From positions 1 to 12,408 of the forward strand of contig CANNLO010000115.1 of assembly GCA_947505055.1 (NCBI GenBank): a DNA stretch of 12,408 nt. Reading direction: 5' to 3'. This document shows, one piece after another, positions 1 to 7,243 of the stretch. The notes below the pieces were generated by a model that was not told the origin of the DNA, made no database searches, and worked only from the letters and a program-made list of their open reading frames with translations. This DNA is from Methylococcaceae bacterium (GTDB lineage: Bacteria > Pseudomonadota > Gammaproteobacteria > Methylococcales > Methylomonadaceae). How positions within the stretch are numbered: the first letter of the stretch is position 1; each line of letters starts with the position of its first letter. The position numbers were made by a program, and so were the translations under genes.

Positions 1-2
1 AG

Positions 3-212
3 ATTGAACATGTGCAATTACCACTTGAGCTCATTCCACGCTTTAACGTGCGTTATACCTTCGCAACTGAATATGGCGCTGTGGTCGTCAAGGTGAAAAC
101 GACCGGGCTTAATTTTAAAGTAACAGTAGATGCTTCTGCCTGCGGGCATCAAGCCAACATGGCGTTGCAGGAAGCGGATCAATTATTGACATTTGCAGTG
201 CTGCAATCTTAG
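3..212 (+). CDS. 3' end of an unidentified gene (partial)
   Basis: The frame is open from the left edge of the window to a TAG at 210-212, giving about 69 visible residues. A GTG at 12 could serve as a start, but it has no ribosome binding site before it and the frame stays open upstream, so this is more likely the C-terminus of a longer protein. The visible part alternates predicted beta strand (KVTVDAS) with a final helix (ANMALQEADQLLTFAVL). No family is recognised. It is the only plus-strand gene in the window and converges on the end of the Ter-like cluster, so it probably marks the flank. The stop codon lies inside a near-palindrome at 211-230. Confidence 0.45.
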   Translation: MEHVQLPLELIPRFNVRYTFATEYGAVVVKVKTTGLNFKVTVDASACGHQANMALQEADQLLTFAVLQS

Positions 213-230
213 CTGGCACTAGCGCCAGCT
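211..230. terminator. Near-perfect palindrome at the stop of the left-edge gene
   Basis: AGCTGGCACTAGCGCCAGCT is a 20-base near-palindrome with 7-base perfect arms (AGCTGGC/GCCAGCT). It begins within the TAG stop of the left-edge gene. A stem-loop here could end plus-strand transcription, but no T-run follows on either strand, so a factor-independent terminator is not proven. Because the structure is symmetric it could act for both converging transcripts, or it could be an unrelated protein-binding site. Confidence 0.3.
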
Positions 231-475
231 AGAACAAAATCATTAAATACGTCAAACACCCTCTTTTAAAGCCCTACAAGCTACTTTTACCTTCTGAGCT
301 ACATAAACGTATACGACAAAAACTTTAACGCGCTGTAGGTGCTGTTTTTTGTGATTGTATTTCTTTGAAGCAGACCCATAAAATCGGAGCTATCGACCCT
401 AACCAGCCTGTGATTGGCGACTATATTATTTTACAGATGAATAACCCAAAATACGCAACTAGTGCGCGCCTAAAA
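213..475. other. Non-coding stretch between the left-edge gene and the cluster end
   Basis: 263 bases between two converging genes. Apart from the palindrome at 211-230 there is no tRNA, no long repeat and no hairpin with a T-run. A plus-strand frame covering about 330-533 stays open for some 67 codons without a good start or ribosome binding site and overlaps the lyase gene; it is not supported as coding. Confidence 0.4.
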
Positions 476-1375
476 TCAATAATCACTTTCATTACCAACA
501 TGAGTCCCAAAAATACGAGCTCTTTCGACTAGGTTTTTTGCCCATATATTATGTGTGGCAACTTCGCACATAGAATCATGCATTCTAAAAACTGGCGGGC
601 TTGCTTTATCAATTACTTTAAGCGCCACTTCAAGATCATTATGTTTTACACGATAATGATGCTCAATCAACTCGACCTGACTTGGATGTATTACAGTTTT
701 ACCTACCATTCCGTGAGCCAAATCTTCTTCTACTTCCTGCAGGAGTAATACAGAATTATCTAGGTGTTCAAATACTGGTGCAGTCAAAACGAATCCATAA
801 GGACGAAATGTCGTCACTAATTTAGAAATAACTGGACCGAGAGGCGTCCTGTAAATAGTCATATTACGTGGCCGTCTTATTCCCAATAACGCCAACAAGT
901 CATTACCCCCAATACGCAGAGCAAGAATTCGATCACGAACCTCGGAACGCTCCAAACATTCACGGAACATCAACATCTCCGACTCATTAAAAACCTCTAT
1001 AGTTTCAAGCGTTGGCATCAACTTATGGTTAGTATTACAAACCTGTTGGAAATAGGCATCAAAATTGTGTCGAGTAGCTTTTGGCAAAACAAAACCATCA
1101 AGTTTATCTGAACCAGGCATTTCCAGAATACGTTTCATTACATATGGATTCCGAACACGAATAAAACGTGCCAAAGACGGTCTATCCGACATCTGCTGGA
1201 GCATTAATGACAAATTAAATAAAGCGTAACAAAGCTCAGCTTCAGCCACCGCATCTTCGGTACAAAAGATAACTGAGCGTAAATGGCTAAGCGACTCACC
1301 ATCAGCGATTTTTAGTAAATCTTGACGTGTTGCGGGGACATATAACGAAGCGCCTAGCGGACTTACATTAACCAT
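476..1375 (-). CDS. HpcH/HpaI aldolase / CitE-like C-C bond lyase of the Ter biosynthetic module
   Basis: A 299-residue TIM-barrel lyase of the CitE/HpcH type (the Ter-linked C-C_Bond_Lyase group). Motifs in order: FIRVRNP (71-77), LDGFVLPKA (92-100), LMPTLET with the usual acidic metal/substrate residue (119-125), LRIGGNDL (153-160) and GKTVIHPSQ (225-233), all typical of citrate-lyase beta subunits. The expected reaction is Mg-dependent cleavage or formation of a C-C bond on a carboxylate substrate, in the cytosol; the real substrate is unknown. The ATG at 1375 has a good AGGAG at 1384-1388 with an 8-base spacer, and the gene overlaps the end of the upstream StiP-type gene by 8 bases, so the two are probably translationally coupled. 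It is the last gene of the cluster; no clear terminator follows. Confidence 0.85.
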   Translation of the reverse strand: MVNVSPLGASLYVPATRQDLLKIADGESLSHLRSVIFCTEDAVAEAELCYALFNLSLMLQQMSDRPSLARFIRVRNPYVMKRILEMPGSDKLDGFVLPKATRHNFDAYFQQVCNTNHKLMPTLETIEVFNESEMLMFRECLERSEVRDRILALRIGGNDLLALLGIRRPRNMTIYRTPLGPVISKLVTTFRPYGFVLTAPVFEHLDNSVLLLQEVEEDLAHGMVGKTVIHPSQVELIEHHYRVKHNDLEVALKVIDKASPPVFRMHDSMCEVATHNIWAKNLVERARIFGTHVGNESDY

Positions 1376-2459
1376 CTAAATTACTCCTAATAAGCGATAC
1401 TGCTTGATAGGGCAAGCTAGAATCAATAATGATTGGAACAAGTTTTTCTTTAGCCAAAACTTTTAAATGACTAACATCTGAGGCATTACCATCTCTCAAT
1501 ATCAATAGCCTCGGCACTCTGCGTAGCAGCACACGGGTCGCCTCGCCAATGCCAGGCTTTATATAATTCACATCAGCAACACCATAATGCATCATCGTCT
1601 TATTGAGAAATTCAATAGAGATTTTCTTGGTTTGCTCGCTATCAATTGGTTTTATTTTTGGGCAACCGTACATTTTGAATTGTTCGATAGCATCAGAAAT
1701 TAGCTCATCAACAAACCCTTTTGAAAGATCATACGGTTCGAATTCATCGTAATATACACAACCATGAAAGTCATTAGGGCCAATTGACTCATTAAGTAAA
1801 GAGCGGCTGACTAATCCAGATACCGTAGCATTCAAAATGCTTGAAGGAATTAAATAGTCGAGAGATGACGAAGCACATGCAGCTGATCCAGCAAGGTCAG
1901 ACAACACATACAATCCACTGTCAATGTTTACATTTTTGCGATGATTAAAATCTATTATGGCTTTTTCAAGCACTTGCGAAATCACACCTTTGCCAGTCCA
2001 GCCATCAATAAAAACAATAGACTCTGGCGCATGCCCTTGAGCTAATATATAGCTAAGAGCCACTTCATCTATTCCTCGGTCTCGAATAATGGATACTGAA
2101 TAGTGGCTAACTTGACGCCCTATCACTTTTTTCAACAGGTGATTAAGAATTACACCAACAGGAGTACCAGCACGCACTAAAGACACTAGAGTGATGGACT
2201 TATCATGCCTATCAGCGATCAATGCTGCCAACGTCAAACAATCATGAGCCATTTGCTTCCGATTATTTGTAAAAGCGCCTTCAAAAACTTTTTGATAAGT
2301 CGGTGATGGCAATGATTCTGGCGATAACATCTCGCTGTAATGACGAGCACCACTCTGAATAAGCTTTTCTTTACTAGCAATATCTATAAAAGGCTGCTGT
2401 TGCAACCGTTTTAGCAAAAATTGCACATCCTCATTACGATAACTACCGCAAAAAGTCAT
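1368..2459 (-). CDS. StiP-type phosphoribosyltransferase with C-terminal Pelota-like domain
   Basis: A 363-residue protein beginning MTFCGSYRNEDV, typical of the family often labelled 'cysteine protease StiP' (Pfam PRTase_1 plus PELOTA_1). The phosphoribosyltransferase core shows SLVRAGTPVGVIL (93-105) and the PRPP-binding loop IVFIDGWTGKG (148-158). Residues about 270-360, with EATRVLLRRVP and SSLPYQAVSLI, match the Pelota-like RNA-binding region. The expected role is ribosyl or phosphoribosyl transfer in making the Ter-linked metabolite. The frame also opens upstream at 2519, but the ATG at 2459 is chosen because it gives the family N-terminus and an ATGA overlap with the HAD gene stop; the extra 20 residues would be read inside HAD coding sequence. 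It overlaps the next gene by 8 bases. Confidence 0.85.
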   Translation of the reverse strand: MTFCGSYRNEDVQFLLKRLQQQPFIDIASKEKLIQSGARHYSEMLSPESLPSPTYQKVFEGAFTNNRKQMAHDCLTLAALIADRHDKSITLVSLVRAGTPVGVILNHLLKKVIGRQVSHYSVSIIRDRGIDEVALSYILAQGHAPESIVFIDGWTGKGVISQVLEKAIIDFNHRKNVNIDSGLYVLSDLAGSAACASSSLDYLIPSSILNATVSGLVSRSLLNESIGPNDFHGCVYYDEFEPYDLSKGFVDELISDAIEQFKMYGCPKIKPIDSEQTKKISIEFLNKTMMHYGVADVNYIKPGIGEATRVLLRRVPRLLILRDGNASDVSHLKVLAKEKLVPIIIDSSLPYQAVSLIRSNLDG

Positions 2460-3208
2460 ACCAGAGCCATGATTTGTGATGCGAGCTGAGTGCCGCTTGG
2501 AATGATGGCATAATCGCACTCAGACATGAATCGAGCATCCGACCTACTGTCACCCATACCTATCGTCATAATGTCGCCGTATTCAGACTCCAATTGCTTA
2601 CGTAAATAAGCTACGGCTCGCGCCTTGTTTAGTGTCTTAGGTAGCACAGCAAGATTATTCCCATTGCGGTGAATGAAATATTTTTGTCCTACAGTATTAA
2701 TCCAAGGCAGTACAATATCTCTCTCCAACAGCTCTAGATTCTCAATAATTTTATTAGGATCTTTAACCACAATATAGAAGGGTATGGAAAAATCTTCGAT
2801 TAATCGTGCTCGACTTTTGAGTCCTTTGCGATCTGAATATTCATCTATAATCTGTATTAGACTTTTTAAGCCGTCTTGTGCCGACTCCATATCCCCGCGC
2901 ATAATTTCAAGCCAGGTGTTATCTACCATACCTCCTGGTTCCAATATAACTCCACCATAATTGATTATTGAATAACTTGTGAATGGCAAATCAACACGAC
3001 TTAAAGCATCTCGATTGCGTGCTGTTGCAGGAATCAGAGTCATTTCACCTCGCATTAACTCAAAGAAGGCGAGCTGTCGCTTCGTCATAAAAGAACAAGC
3101 AGATCCATCCTTTAGATATGCAGCAGGATGTAAATCATCACCTTGGACACATTTCCCGATCGTTTGAAAAAGCGTGTCATCAAGATCAATAAATAGAAAC
3201 TTCTTCAA
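2456..3208 (-). CDS. HAD-family phosphatase of the Ter biosynthetic module (TTG start)
   Basis: A 250-residue haloacid dehalogenase-fold hydrolase. Motif I is FIDLDDTLF (6-14, with Asp8 as nucleophile and Asp10 as general acid), motif II is IPATARN (59-65), a conserved Lys lies in TLNKARAVAY (near 195), and motif IV is GMGDSRSD (217-224). The cap between motifs II and III is large, resembling the Cof/sucrose-phosphatase type. It probably dephosphorylates a sugar-phosphate intermediate made by the two neighbouring phosphoribosyltransferases. No ATG lies near motif I. The TTG at 3208 is chosen because it puts motif I at the N-terminus and has AGAGGA at 3214-3219 with a 5-base spacer. The first 23 bases overlap the end of the TRSP gene; the 3' end overlaps the StiP-type gene by 4 bases. 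Confidence 0.85.
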   Translation of the reverse strand: MKKFLFIDLDDTLFQTIGKCVQGDDLHPAAYLKDGSACSFMTKRQLAFFELMRGEMTLIPATARNRDALSRVDLPFTSYSIINYGGVILEPGGMVDNTWLEIMRGDMESAQDGLKSLIQIIDEYSDRKGLKSRARLIEDFSIPFYIVVKDPNKIIENLELLERDIVLPWINTVGQKYFIHRNGNNLAVLPKTLNKARAVAYLRKQLESEYGDIMTIGMGDSRSDARFMSECDYAIIPSGTQLASQIMALV

Positions 3209-4382
3209 CTTTATCCTCTGATAAAAAGTGTAATAAACGACCACCAAGTAAATTTGCAAGATGGTACAAAGCTGGATTTGGAGGAGTTTCATGGCAAATA
3301 AAAATATGCTTATATTTGTCGGGCTCGACGTTATAAACAAAATTCGCCACACCTTCACCATAATTGTCTGAAAATGCTAGTGCATGCTTCACCGCGCCCC
3401 AGAGCAAAATAGGGGAACGTGTTGTAGATTGCACCACGACATCAACGCCGTGTTTTTCAAGCTCCAGTCCCAAAAGAAAGGCCATGTGCATAAATTCTCC
3501 AGTGCCTAGAATAAGCGTACGTTCACCTATGTGAATTGAATCAACAAGACTTCTAGCTAAATCAGCTGGTAAGGCCATAGCACGTCCAACACCAGCTCTC
3601 CCAAACATAAAACTTGCACCTCTATCGACATGGGCCTCAAACACCTGAGCTGGAGCTGATTCGGCCTGCAATTCACCTGCGGTAAACTGATACTCACCGC
3701 TAAGTGAATTTCCGACTGTAACATCAATACCAAATCTTTGGGACAAAGCATCGTTAGCTACCTTACCCATAAAATTTGTAATTGTGGCCAAATGAACACG
3801 TTCAATGGTTGGATTCAGCACACGGCATGCTGCGGTCAAATTAAGAAAAGTGTTGCCTGTGCTTGTTTCATCATCGATAAGTACAAGTGATCGTGCCGCA
3901 AGTAAAATATCTTGTAAAACTGGGTCCTTTGGTCGATGCAAGAACTGCCTCGGCGCGTGACTATGAGCTTCTTCAAATTCAATAATTGGTAAATCACTTA
4001 TGTGATATCGTGTTGTGTGCAGGAATATCGCTAAACGTTCTGGATGAGCCGCTTTATAAAACTCAAAAACACCCTGTCCCAGTCCAATCGCAGTCTCAGC
4101 CATAGCAATGAAAACAATTGGTCCCGGCAAATCTTCAGGAACCTGAGAAGCTAAATTCGCGTGAATTTGTTGCATTATTTTTGGGGTTACTGGCCAATGT
4201 TTCCCCAAAACCTTACTCAAAAAAAGAAATCCACGTTTAGAGTTAGCTCTCGCAGCAAAACCAATCAATTCGTCTATTAAGAAAGAACCTGAGTCAACTT
4301 TAACCTCAATCAAGCCTGTGGGCAAATCTACGGTTTGGACTGTATGTGGATCGGCAATAGATAGCTGATAGAGGATACTCAA
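3186..4382 (-). CDS. Phosphoribosyltransferase with C-terminal TRSP domain (TTG start)
   Basis: A 398-residue protein with two parts. The N-terminal phosphoribosyltransferase domain (about 30-240, Pfam PRTase_2 type) carries FIAMAETAIGLGQG (91-104) and the PRPP loop LVLIDDETSTGNTF (166-179). The C-terminal domain (about 255-390) contains the motif that names the TRSP family, STTRSPILLWG (319-329), plus LGTGEFMH (292-299) and CHETPPNPAL (363-372). It is predicted to transfer a ribose-phosphate group in the metabolite pathway with the neighbouring ATP-grasp, HAD and StiP-type enzymes. The start is a TTG at 4382-4380 overlapping the ATP-grasp TGA (sequence TTGA), with GGAG 5 bases upstream. The next in-frame Met is near residue 70, too late to preserve the domain. 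Confidence 0.87.
   Translation of the reverse strand: MSILYQLSIADPHTVQTVDLPTGLIEVKVDSGSFLIDELIGFAARANSKRGFLFLSKVLGKHWPVTPKIMQQIHANLASQVPEDLPGPIVFIAMAETAIGLGQGVFEFYKAAHPERLAIFLHTTRYHISDLPIIEFEEAHSHAPRQFLHRPKDPVLQDILLAARSLVLIDDETSTGNTFLNLTAACRVLNPTIERVHLATITNFMGKVANDALSQRFGIDVTVGNSLSGEYQFTAGELQAESAPAQVFEAHVDRGASFMFGRAGVGRAMALPADLARSLVDSIHIGERTLILGTGEFMHMAFLLGLELEKHGVDVVVQSTTRSPILLWGAVKHALAFSDNYGEGVANFVYNVEPDKYKHIFICHETPPNPALYHLANLLGGRLLHFLSEDKVEEVSIY
3214..3219 (-). promoter_or_regulatory. Ribosome binding site deciding the HAD gene TTG start
   Basis: On the minus strand AGAGGA lies 5 bases before the TTG at 3208-3206. It sits within the 3' end of the TRSP gene, so initiation is probably coupled to translation of that gene. 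It supports the short form over a longer ATG-initiated frame that would run back to 3361 inside the TRSP gene. Confidence 0.65.
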
Positions 4383-5401
4383 TGTAACTCCATTGCTTGA
4401 GGAAGCTCAGCGACTCGTATGCCTGCGCTGATCTCTGGTATAGACAAACCGTCAAAACCAAGATCAAAACCAACTAAAGCTAAATAGGGGAGATTCGGTC
4501 CCGCTAAGCATGCCATTGCAATGCCACCAGACATTCTAGGATTGATTTCCAATAGAGAAAGACCATTTTGACCTTCTCTAAATTGAACGTTAAATGCTCC
4601 GTTTAATCTATATGTCGAGGTAAGTTGTTTTGTACTTTCTAAAATATCATCCCGTAATTCAATTACTTGCCCCTGACCAGCAACATTAGATTTTTTACGT
4701 GGAATTGCGCAAACTAGCCGACCATTATCACCTAGACAGTCAACACTATATTCGTGTCCATCAAGATATTCCATTACCAACATGGTCCGAAAGTTACTCA
4801 TACTTGCTAGGCCGCGCTGCAAATCTTCTAGGCCTATGGAGTATTGAATTCCTTCGAGTAAAAGTTGAGCGCTGCTTCGCACTTCATCTATAACACTAAA
4901 GCCTAATCCATAAACTGAAATAGCAGGCTTTAAACACAACTTCGCATGTGACTTTCTTAGTTCCTTATAAGCAACATTAAACTGTTCCGCAGTTTCCACA
5001 ACCCGAAATTCAGCAGGTGGGGTAAGCGTCAAATCAACAGATTGATAAAAGTTAGCCTTATCATGTAACAGATTCAATACTTCCTGTGTAGCAACACACA
5101 AAACACGAACGCCTTGATCAGCAAACTTATCACGCGAAGCACTAACTAAGCTTGCCTCTTTGCCTGGTATAAATATATCAATGTCATTTTCAAGGCAGAA
5201 AGTAATACACCAATTCAGGTAGTCCTGCCCCTTCAATCCGCTAGGTTCTATGGCTGATTCATCAGCTTCAAGAAATGCCGCTGCATATGGATTAGCGCTA
5301 CTGCATACAATTTGATAGTCACGAATAACATCAGCCTCACGAATGAGGCGGATTGCTGCAGTAACAGATGAAAATGTTCTATTAAACCAAACTCGCTGCA
5401 T
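4379..5401 (-). CDS. ATP-grasp carboxylate-amine ligase of the Ter biosynthetic module
   Basis: A 340-residue ATP-grasp enzyme. Residues 1-105 form the N-terminal Rossmann-like part. The ATP-binding region has LLHDKANFY (111-119) and LCLKP (155-159), followed by MEYLDGHEYSVD (210-221) with nucleotide-contacting acidic residues, and the Mg-binding LLEINPRMSGG (283-293). The family joins a carboxylate to an amine or thiol through an acyl-phosphate while hydrolysing ATP; which substrates are joined here is unknown. It starts at ATG 5401, 8 bases after the terD stop, and ends in a TTGA overlap with the TRSP gene, so it belongs to one transcript with terD and the four downstream enzymes. No strong Shine-Dalgarno is seen; coupling to terD is likely. 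Confidence 0.87.
   Translation of the reverse strand: MQRVWFNRTFSSVTAAIRLIREADVIRDYQIVCSSANPYAAAFLEADESAIEPSGLKGQDYLNWCITFCLENDIDIFIPGKEASLVSASRDKFADQGVRVLCVATQEVLNLLHDKANFYQSVDLTLTPPAEFRVVETAEQFNVAYKELRKSHAKLCLKPAISVYGLGFSVIDEVRSSAQLLLEGIQYSIGLEDLQRGLASMSNFRTMLVMEYLDGHEYSVDCLGDNGRLVCAIPRKKSNVAGQGQVIELRDDILESTKQLTSTYRLNGAFNVQFREGQNGLSLLEINPRMSGGIAMACLAGPNLPYLALVGFDLGFDGLSIPEISAGIRVAELPQAMELH
4388..4391 (-). promoter_or_regulatory. Ribosome binding site deciding the TRSP gene TTG start
   Basis: GGAG on the minus strand with a 5-base spacer (TTACA) to the TTG at 4382. It lies in the last codons of the ATP-grasp gene, which fits translational coupling at the TTGA stop/start overlap. Confidence 0.6.
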
Positions 5402-5409
5402 ACAGAGAA

Positions 5410-5991
5410 TTAAAGGTGTGGGGTGATTTGTGGCATAAGATCATCAAACGTTCGGCCATTCCCGACTTCACCGATAGCATGCATTTTCCATTCACCGCCA
5501 TGGCGATAAATCTTCGCCATAATTTGGGCATTATGAGAACCAAGCGTGGTTAGGTTAAATCGGGCAACTTCACTGTTGTTGCTGGCATTCACGATGCGAC
5601 ATGTCGCATTTTCTACTTGTGAGAAATTTTGCCCAGTAAAACTGTTAACCGTGAATACCAAACTCTTTACATTAGATGGTACCTTCGTCAAGTCAACAAC
5701 AATTTGCTCATCATCACCATCACCATCGCCTGTACGATTATCGCCTGTGTGAACAACTGATCCATCCTTAGACTTTAACTGCCTGAACCATATGGCATCA
5801 ACAGGATTACCTTGTTCGTCAAACATAATGCAAGATGCATCAAGATCAATTTCTTGAGCACCACCGCCAAAACCCAAAAACCCCTTAGACTTAACTGCAT
5901 CCCAGCCAAGCCCCATAATAACTTTAGTCAAGGCAACCCCCGCCTCCTTTTCTAGGGATATTTTTTGACCTTTTTGTAAATTGACTGCCAT
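5410..5991 (-). CDS. terD: TerD-family calcium-binding stress protein
   Basis: A 193-residue full-length TerD-family protein (the TerD/TerE/TerZ/TerX group). The N-terminus MAVNLQKGQKISLEKEAG is the family signature, followed by GLGWD (27-31), EIDLDASCIMFD (47-58) and the acidic loop GDNRTGDGDGDDE (83-95), which in the family binds two calcium ions. It is a cytosolic or membrane-peripheral protein linked to tellurite, phage, colicin and oxidative stress phenotypes in other bacteria. ATG 5991 has a strong AGGAG at 5998-6002 with a 6-base spacer. It leads the five-enzyme block with 8 bases to the ATP-grasp gene. Calling it terD rather than another paralogue is by general resemblance; no TerC, TerA or TerZ is in the window. 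Confidence 0.93.
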   Translation of the reverse strand: MAVNLQKGQKISLEKEAGVALTKVIMGLGWDAVKSKGFLGFGGGAQEIDLDASCIMFDEQGNPVDAIWFRQLKSKDGSVVHTGDNRTGDGDGDDEQIVVDLTKVPSNVKSLVFTVNSFTGQNFSQVENATCRIVNASNNSEVARFNLTTLGSHNAQIMAKIYRHGGEWKMHAIGEVGNGRTFDDLMPQITPHL

Positions 5992-6115
5992 TTCACGCTC
6001 CTAAAGTAATATCAAAAATACTTACAATCTACCCGATTTCGGTTTTGCATGGTAAAAATTTATTATTTTGAACCATAAAACCTAAAAGAATCATACAGTA
6101 AATTTTCAAAGAAAA
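5992..6115 (-). other. Non-coding gap upstream of terD
   Basis: 124 very A+T-rich bases separate the FHA-like membrane protein gene from terD. This is the longest gap between any two genes on the minus strand and the most natural place for a terD operon promoter, but no convincing -35/-10 pair was found. A small CCGA-TT-TCGG inverted repeat near 6033-6042 is too short to call a terminator. Only the terD ribosome binding site at 5998-6002 is clear. Confidence 0.4.
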
Positions 6116-7138
6116 TTAATGGATTTTTGCCGCCTTAACCTCGACTACTATATTTGCGATATTCACTTTCGTACGATCAATAAGTTCAGTTTTCAGACCA
6201 TTACGTTTATCTTCAAATATAATTTTTCCGCCACTTAAAGATATCTCAGCGACAAGAGGTATGATTCCACCTCCATCTTTTTTCAAATATATATGGCAAC
6301 TTGGATCACCGCCAAGTCGAATGGGCTCCTTACCTAACAACAATGTTGAAGTTTCATTTTTCGCCCAATGAACAATAATTGATGCCTCAGAAAATAGTTG
6401 CATTCTCTCGGTAAAAGTTAACATTGCACCTAAAAAAACACCCTTCAATGCATCAGCACATGCAATCCCAAATGCCACACCTACCATAGGAGTAATTATT
6501 AAACCGAGAACTGCTCCTAAACCTCCAGCCAGCGCTCCTCCAAAAACTGCAGGTCTTTGTTTTAAATTTGGAAATACTGGGGCCAGTATCCAACCCATAA
6601 TCAGTCCTTCGGCTGTCCACCCTAATATATGCCCAAGCGTCTGACCACCAAAGTTGCTTTTCATAAGAACTAAAGCAGCGCCTCCAGCAGCACCTCCCAA
6701 AGCACACCTACCGGCTATTCTAAATATTTCTTTACGCCCAACTTCAGATCGGCGCATATAACATGCTTGCATCCAAGCAATTGCTAGCCCAATACCAACA
6801 GCAACACAAGCGTCCCACGCCCCAACATGAAAGAGTCCGCCAGTTAGACTCGCACTTTGCCCGCCACCAAGCTGATAACCGATCAATGAGCCTATAAATG
6901 CTCCGCCACCACCTATAATCGAAAAAGCTAGAGCTTTCCTTGATGAAACAAAATTTCGTCCATTTTGCAATGATGAGGTAAGAGTTACCTTGTTCCACTG
7001 AATACTTTTGATATGGTTTTTATAGAAACTGATAATCTTTTTTAAATAAGACTCAAAAGTATTTTTGAGATGGCTATTGTAAAAACTGATGATCTTATTC
7101 ACATAAGGCTGGCAAATATTTTTTAGATTACCGATCAA
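6116..7138 (-). CDS. Glycine-rich multi-pass membrane protein with degenerate FHA-like C-terminal domain (TTG start)
   Basis: 340 residues in three parts. Residues 1-65 are basic and aromatic and hold a tandem repeat: KIISFYNSHLK (15-25) and KIISFYKNHIK (34-44), period 19. Residues about 69-240 contain four to six hydrophobic, glycine-rich segments (for example SIIGGGGAFIGSLIGYQLGG and GGALAGGLGAVLG), typical of close helix packing in a membrane. Residues 250-340 look like an FHA domain: IRLGGDPSCHIYL (274-286), VAEISLSGGKIIFED (296-310), then final strands. The usual GR...SR.HA phosphothreonine contacts are not kept, so binding is doubtful. If it is an FHA relative, it could be a partner for the nearby kinase. 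The TTG at 7138 is chosen because AAGGAG lies 6 bases upstream and the next Met is beyond the repeats. Exact family not recognised. Confidence 0.7.
   Translation of the reverse strand: MIGNLKNICQPYVNKIISFYNSHLKNTFESYLKKIISFYKNHIKSIQWNKVTLTSSLQNGRNFVSSRKALAFSIIGGGGAFIGSLIGYQLGGGQSASLTGGLFHVGAWDACVAVGIGLAIAWMQACYMRRSEVGRKEIFRIAGRCALGGAAGGAALVLMKSNFGGQTLGHILGWTAEGLIMGWILAPVFPNLKQRPAVFGGALAGGLGAVLGLIITPMVGVAFGIACADALKGVFLGAMLTFTERMQLFSEASIIVHWAKNETSTLLLGKEPIRLGGDPSCHIYLKKDGGGIIPLVAEISLSGGKIIFEDKRNGLKTELIDRTKVNIANIVVEVKAAKIH
7004..7105 (-). repeat. Tandem 19-codon repeat at the start of the FHA-like membrane protein
   Basis: Residues 12-26 (YVNKIISFYNSHLKN) and 31-45 (YLKKIISFYKNHIKS) match at 9 of 15 positions and differ mostly by conservative changes. 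The underlying DNA is also similar, which suggests a past internal duplication. Each copy would form an amphipathic, basic-aromatic helix at the membrane edge. Confidence 0.6.
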
Positions 7139-7144
7139 AGGTCA

Positions 7145-7150
7145 CTCCTT
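7145..7150 (-). promoter_or_regulatory. Ribosome binding site deciding the TTG start of the FHA-like membrane protein
   Basis: AAGGAG on the minus strand, 6 bases before the TTG at 7138. It is among the strongest Shine-Dalgarno sites in the window and, with no ATG or GTG in frame nearby, fixes the start. Confidence 0.7.
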
Positions 7151-7191
7151 TTTTGCGTGGATATTCTAGCACCATTAGCTTTTGAAACTGT

Positions 7192-7219
7192 ATAGTAAAT
7201 ATTAATCATAGGATTTGAA
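7192..7219 (-). promoter_or_regulatory. Possible sigma-70-like promoter for the FHA-like membrane protein
   Basis: In the gap before this gene the minus strand has TTCAAA (7214-7219) and TACTAT (7192-7197) with a 16-base spacer, about 54 bases before the TTG start. The match is partial and the region is A+T-rich, so chance is a real alternative. The rest of 7139-7243 holds only the ribosome binding site. Confidence 0.25.
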
Positions 7220-7243
7220 TACGAGTTGCCATTATTTACAACA

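Noticed and set aside
330..535. Plus-strand open frame of about 67 codons near the cluster end
   Set aside because: No start with a ribosome binding site, an upstream in-frame stop, overlap with the lyase gene and no recognised family.
551..748. Plus-strand open frames lying within minus-strand genes, for example at 551-748, 8900-9136 and 11774-12085
   Set aside because: They are antisense to well-supported genes, have low-complexity or arbitrary composition and show no ribosome binding sites or family motifs.
2460..2519. Upstream start for the StiP-type protein at 2519
   Set aside because: The added 20 residues are unlike the family N-terminus and lie inside the HAD gene. The ATG at 2459 gives MTF-GSYR and an ATGA overlap.
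3209..3361. Longer N-terminus for the HAD protein, open back to 3361
   Set aside because: The extra 51 residues lie wholly inside the TRSP coding sequence in another frame, and motif I of HAD proteins belongs at the N-terminus. The TTG at 3208 with AGAGGA explains the start.
6033..6042. CCGA/TCGG inverted repeat in the gap before terD as a terminator
   Set aside because: Only a 4-base stem; too weak to support a terminator or operator.
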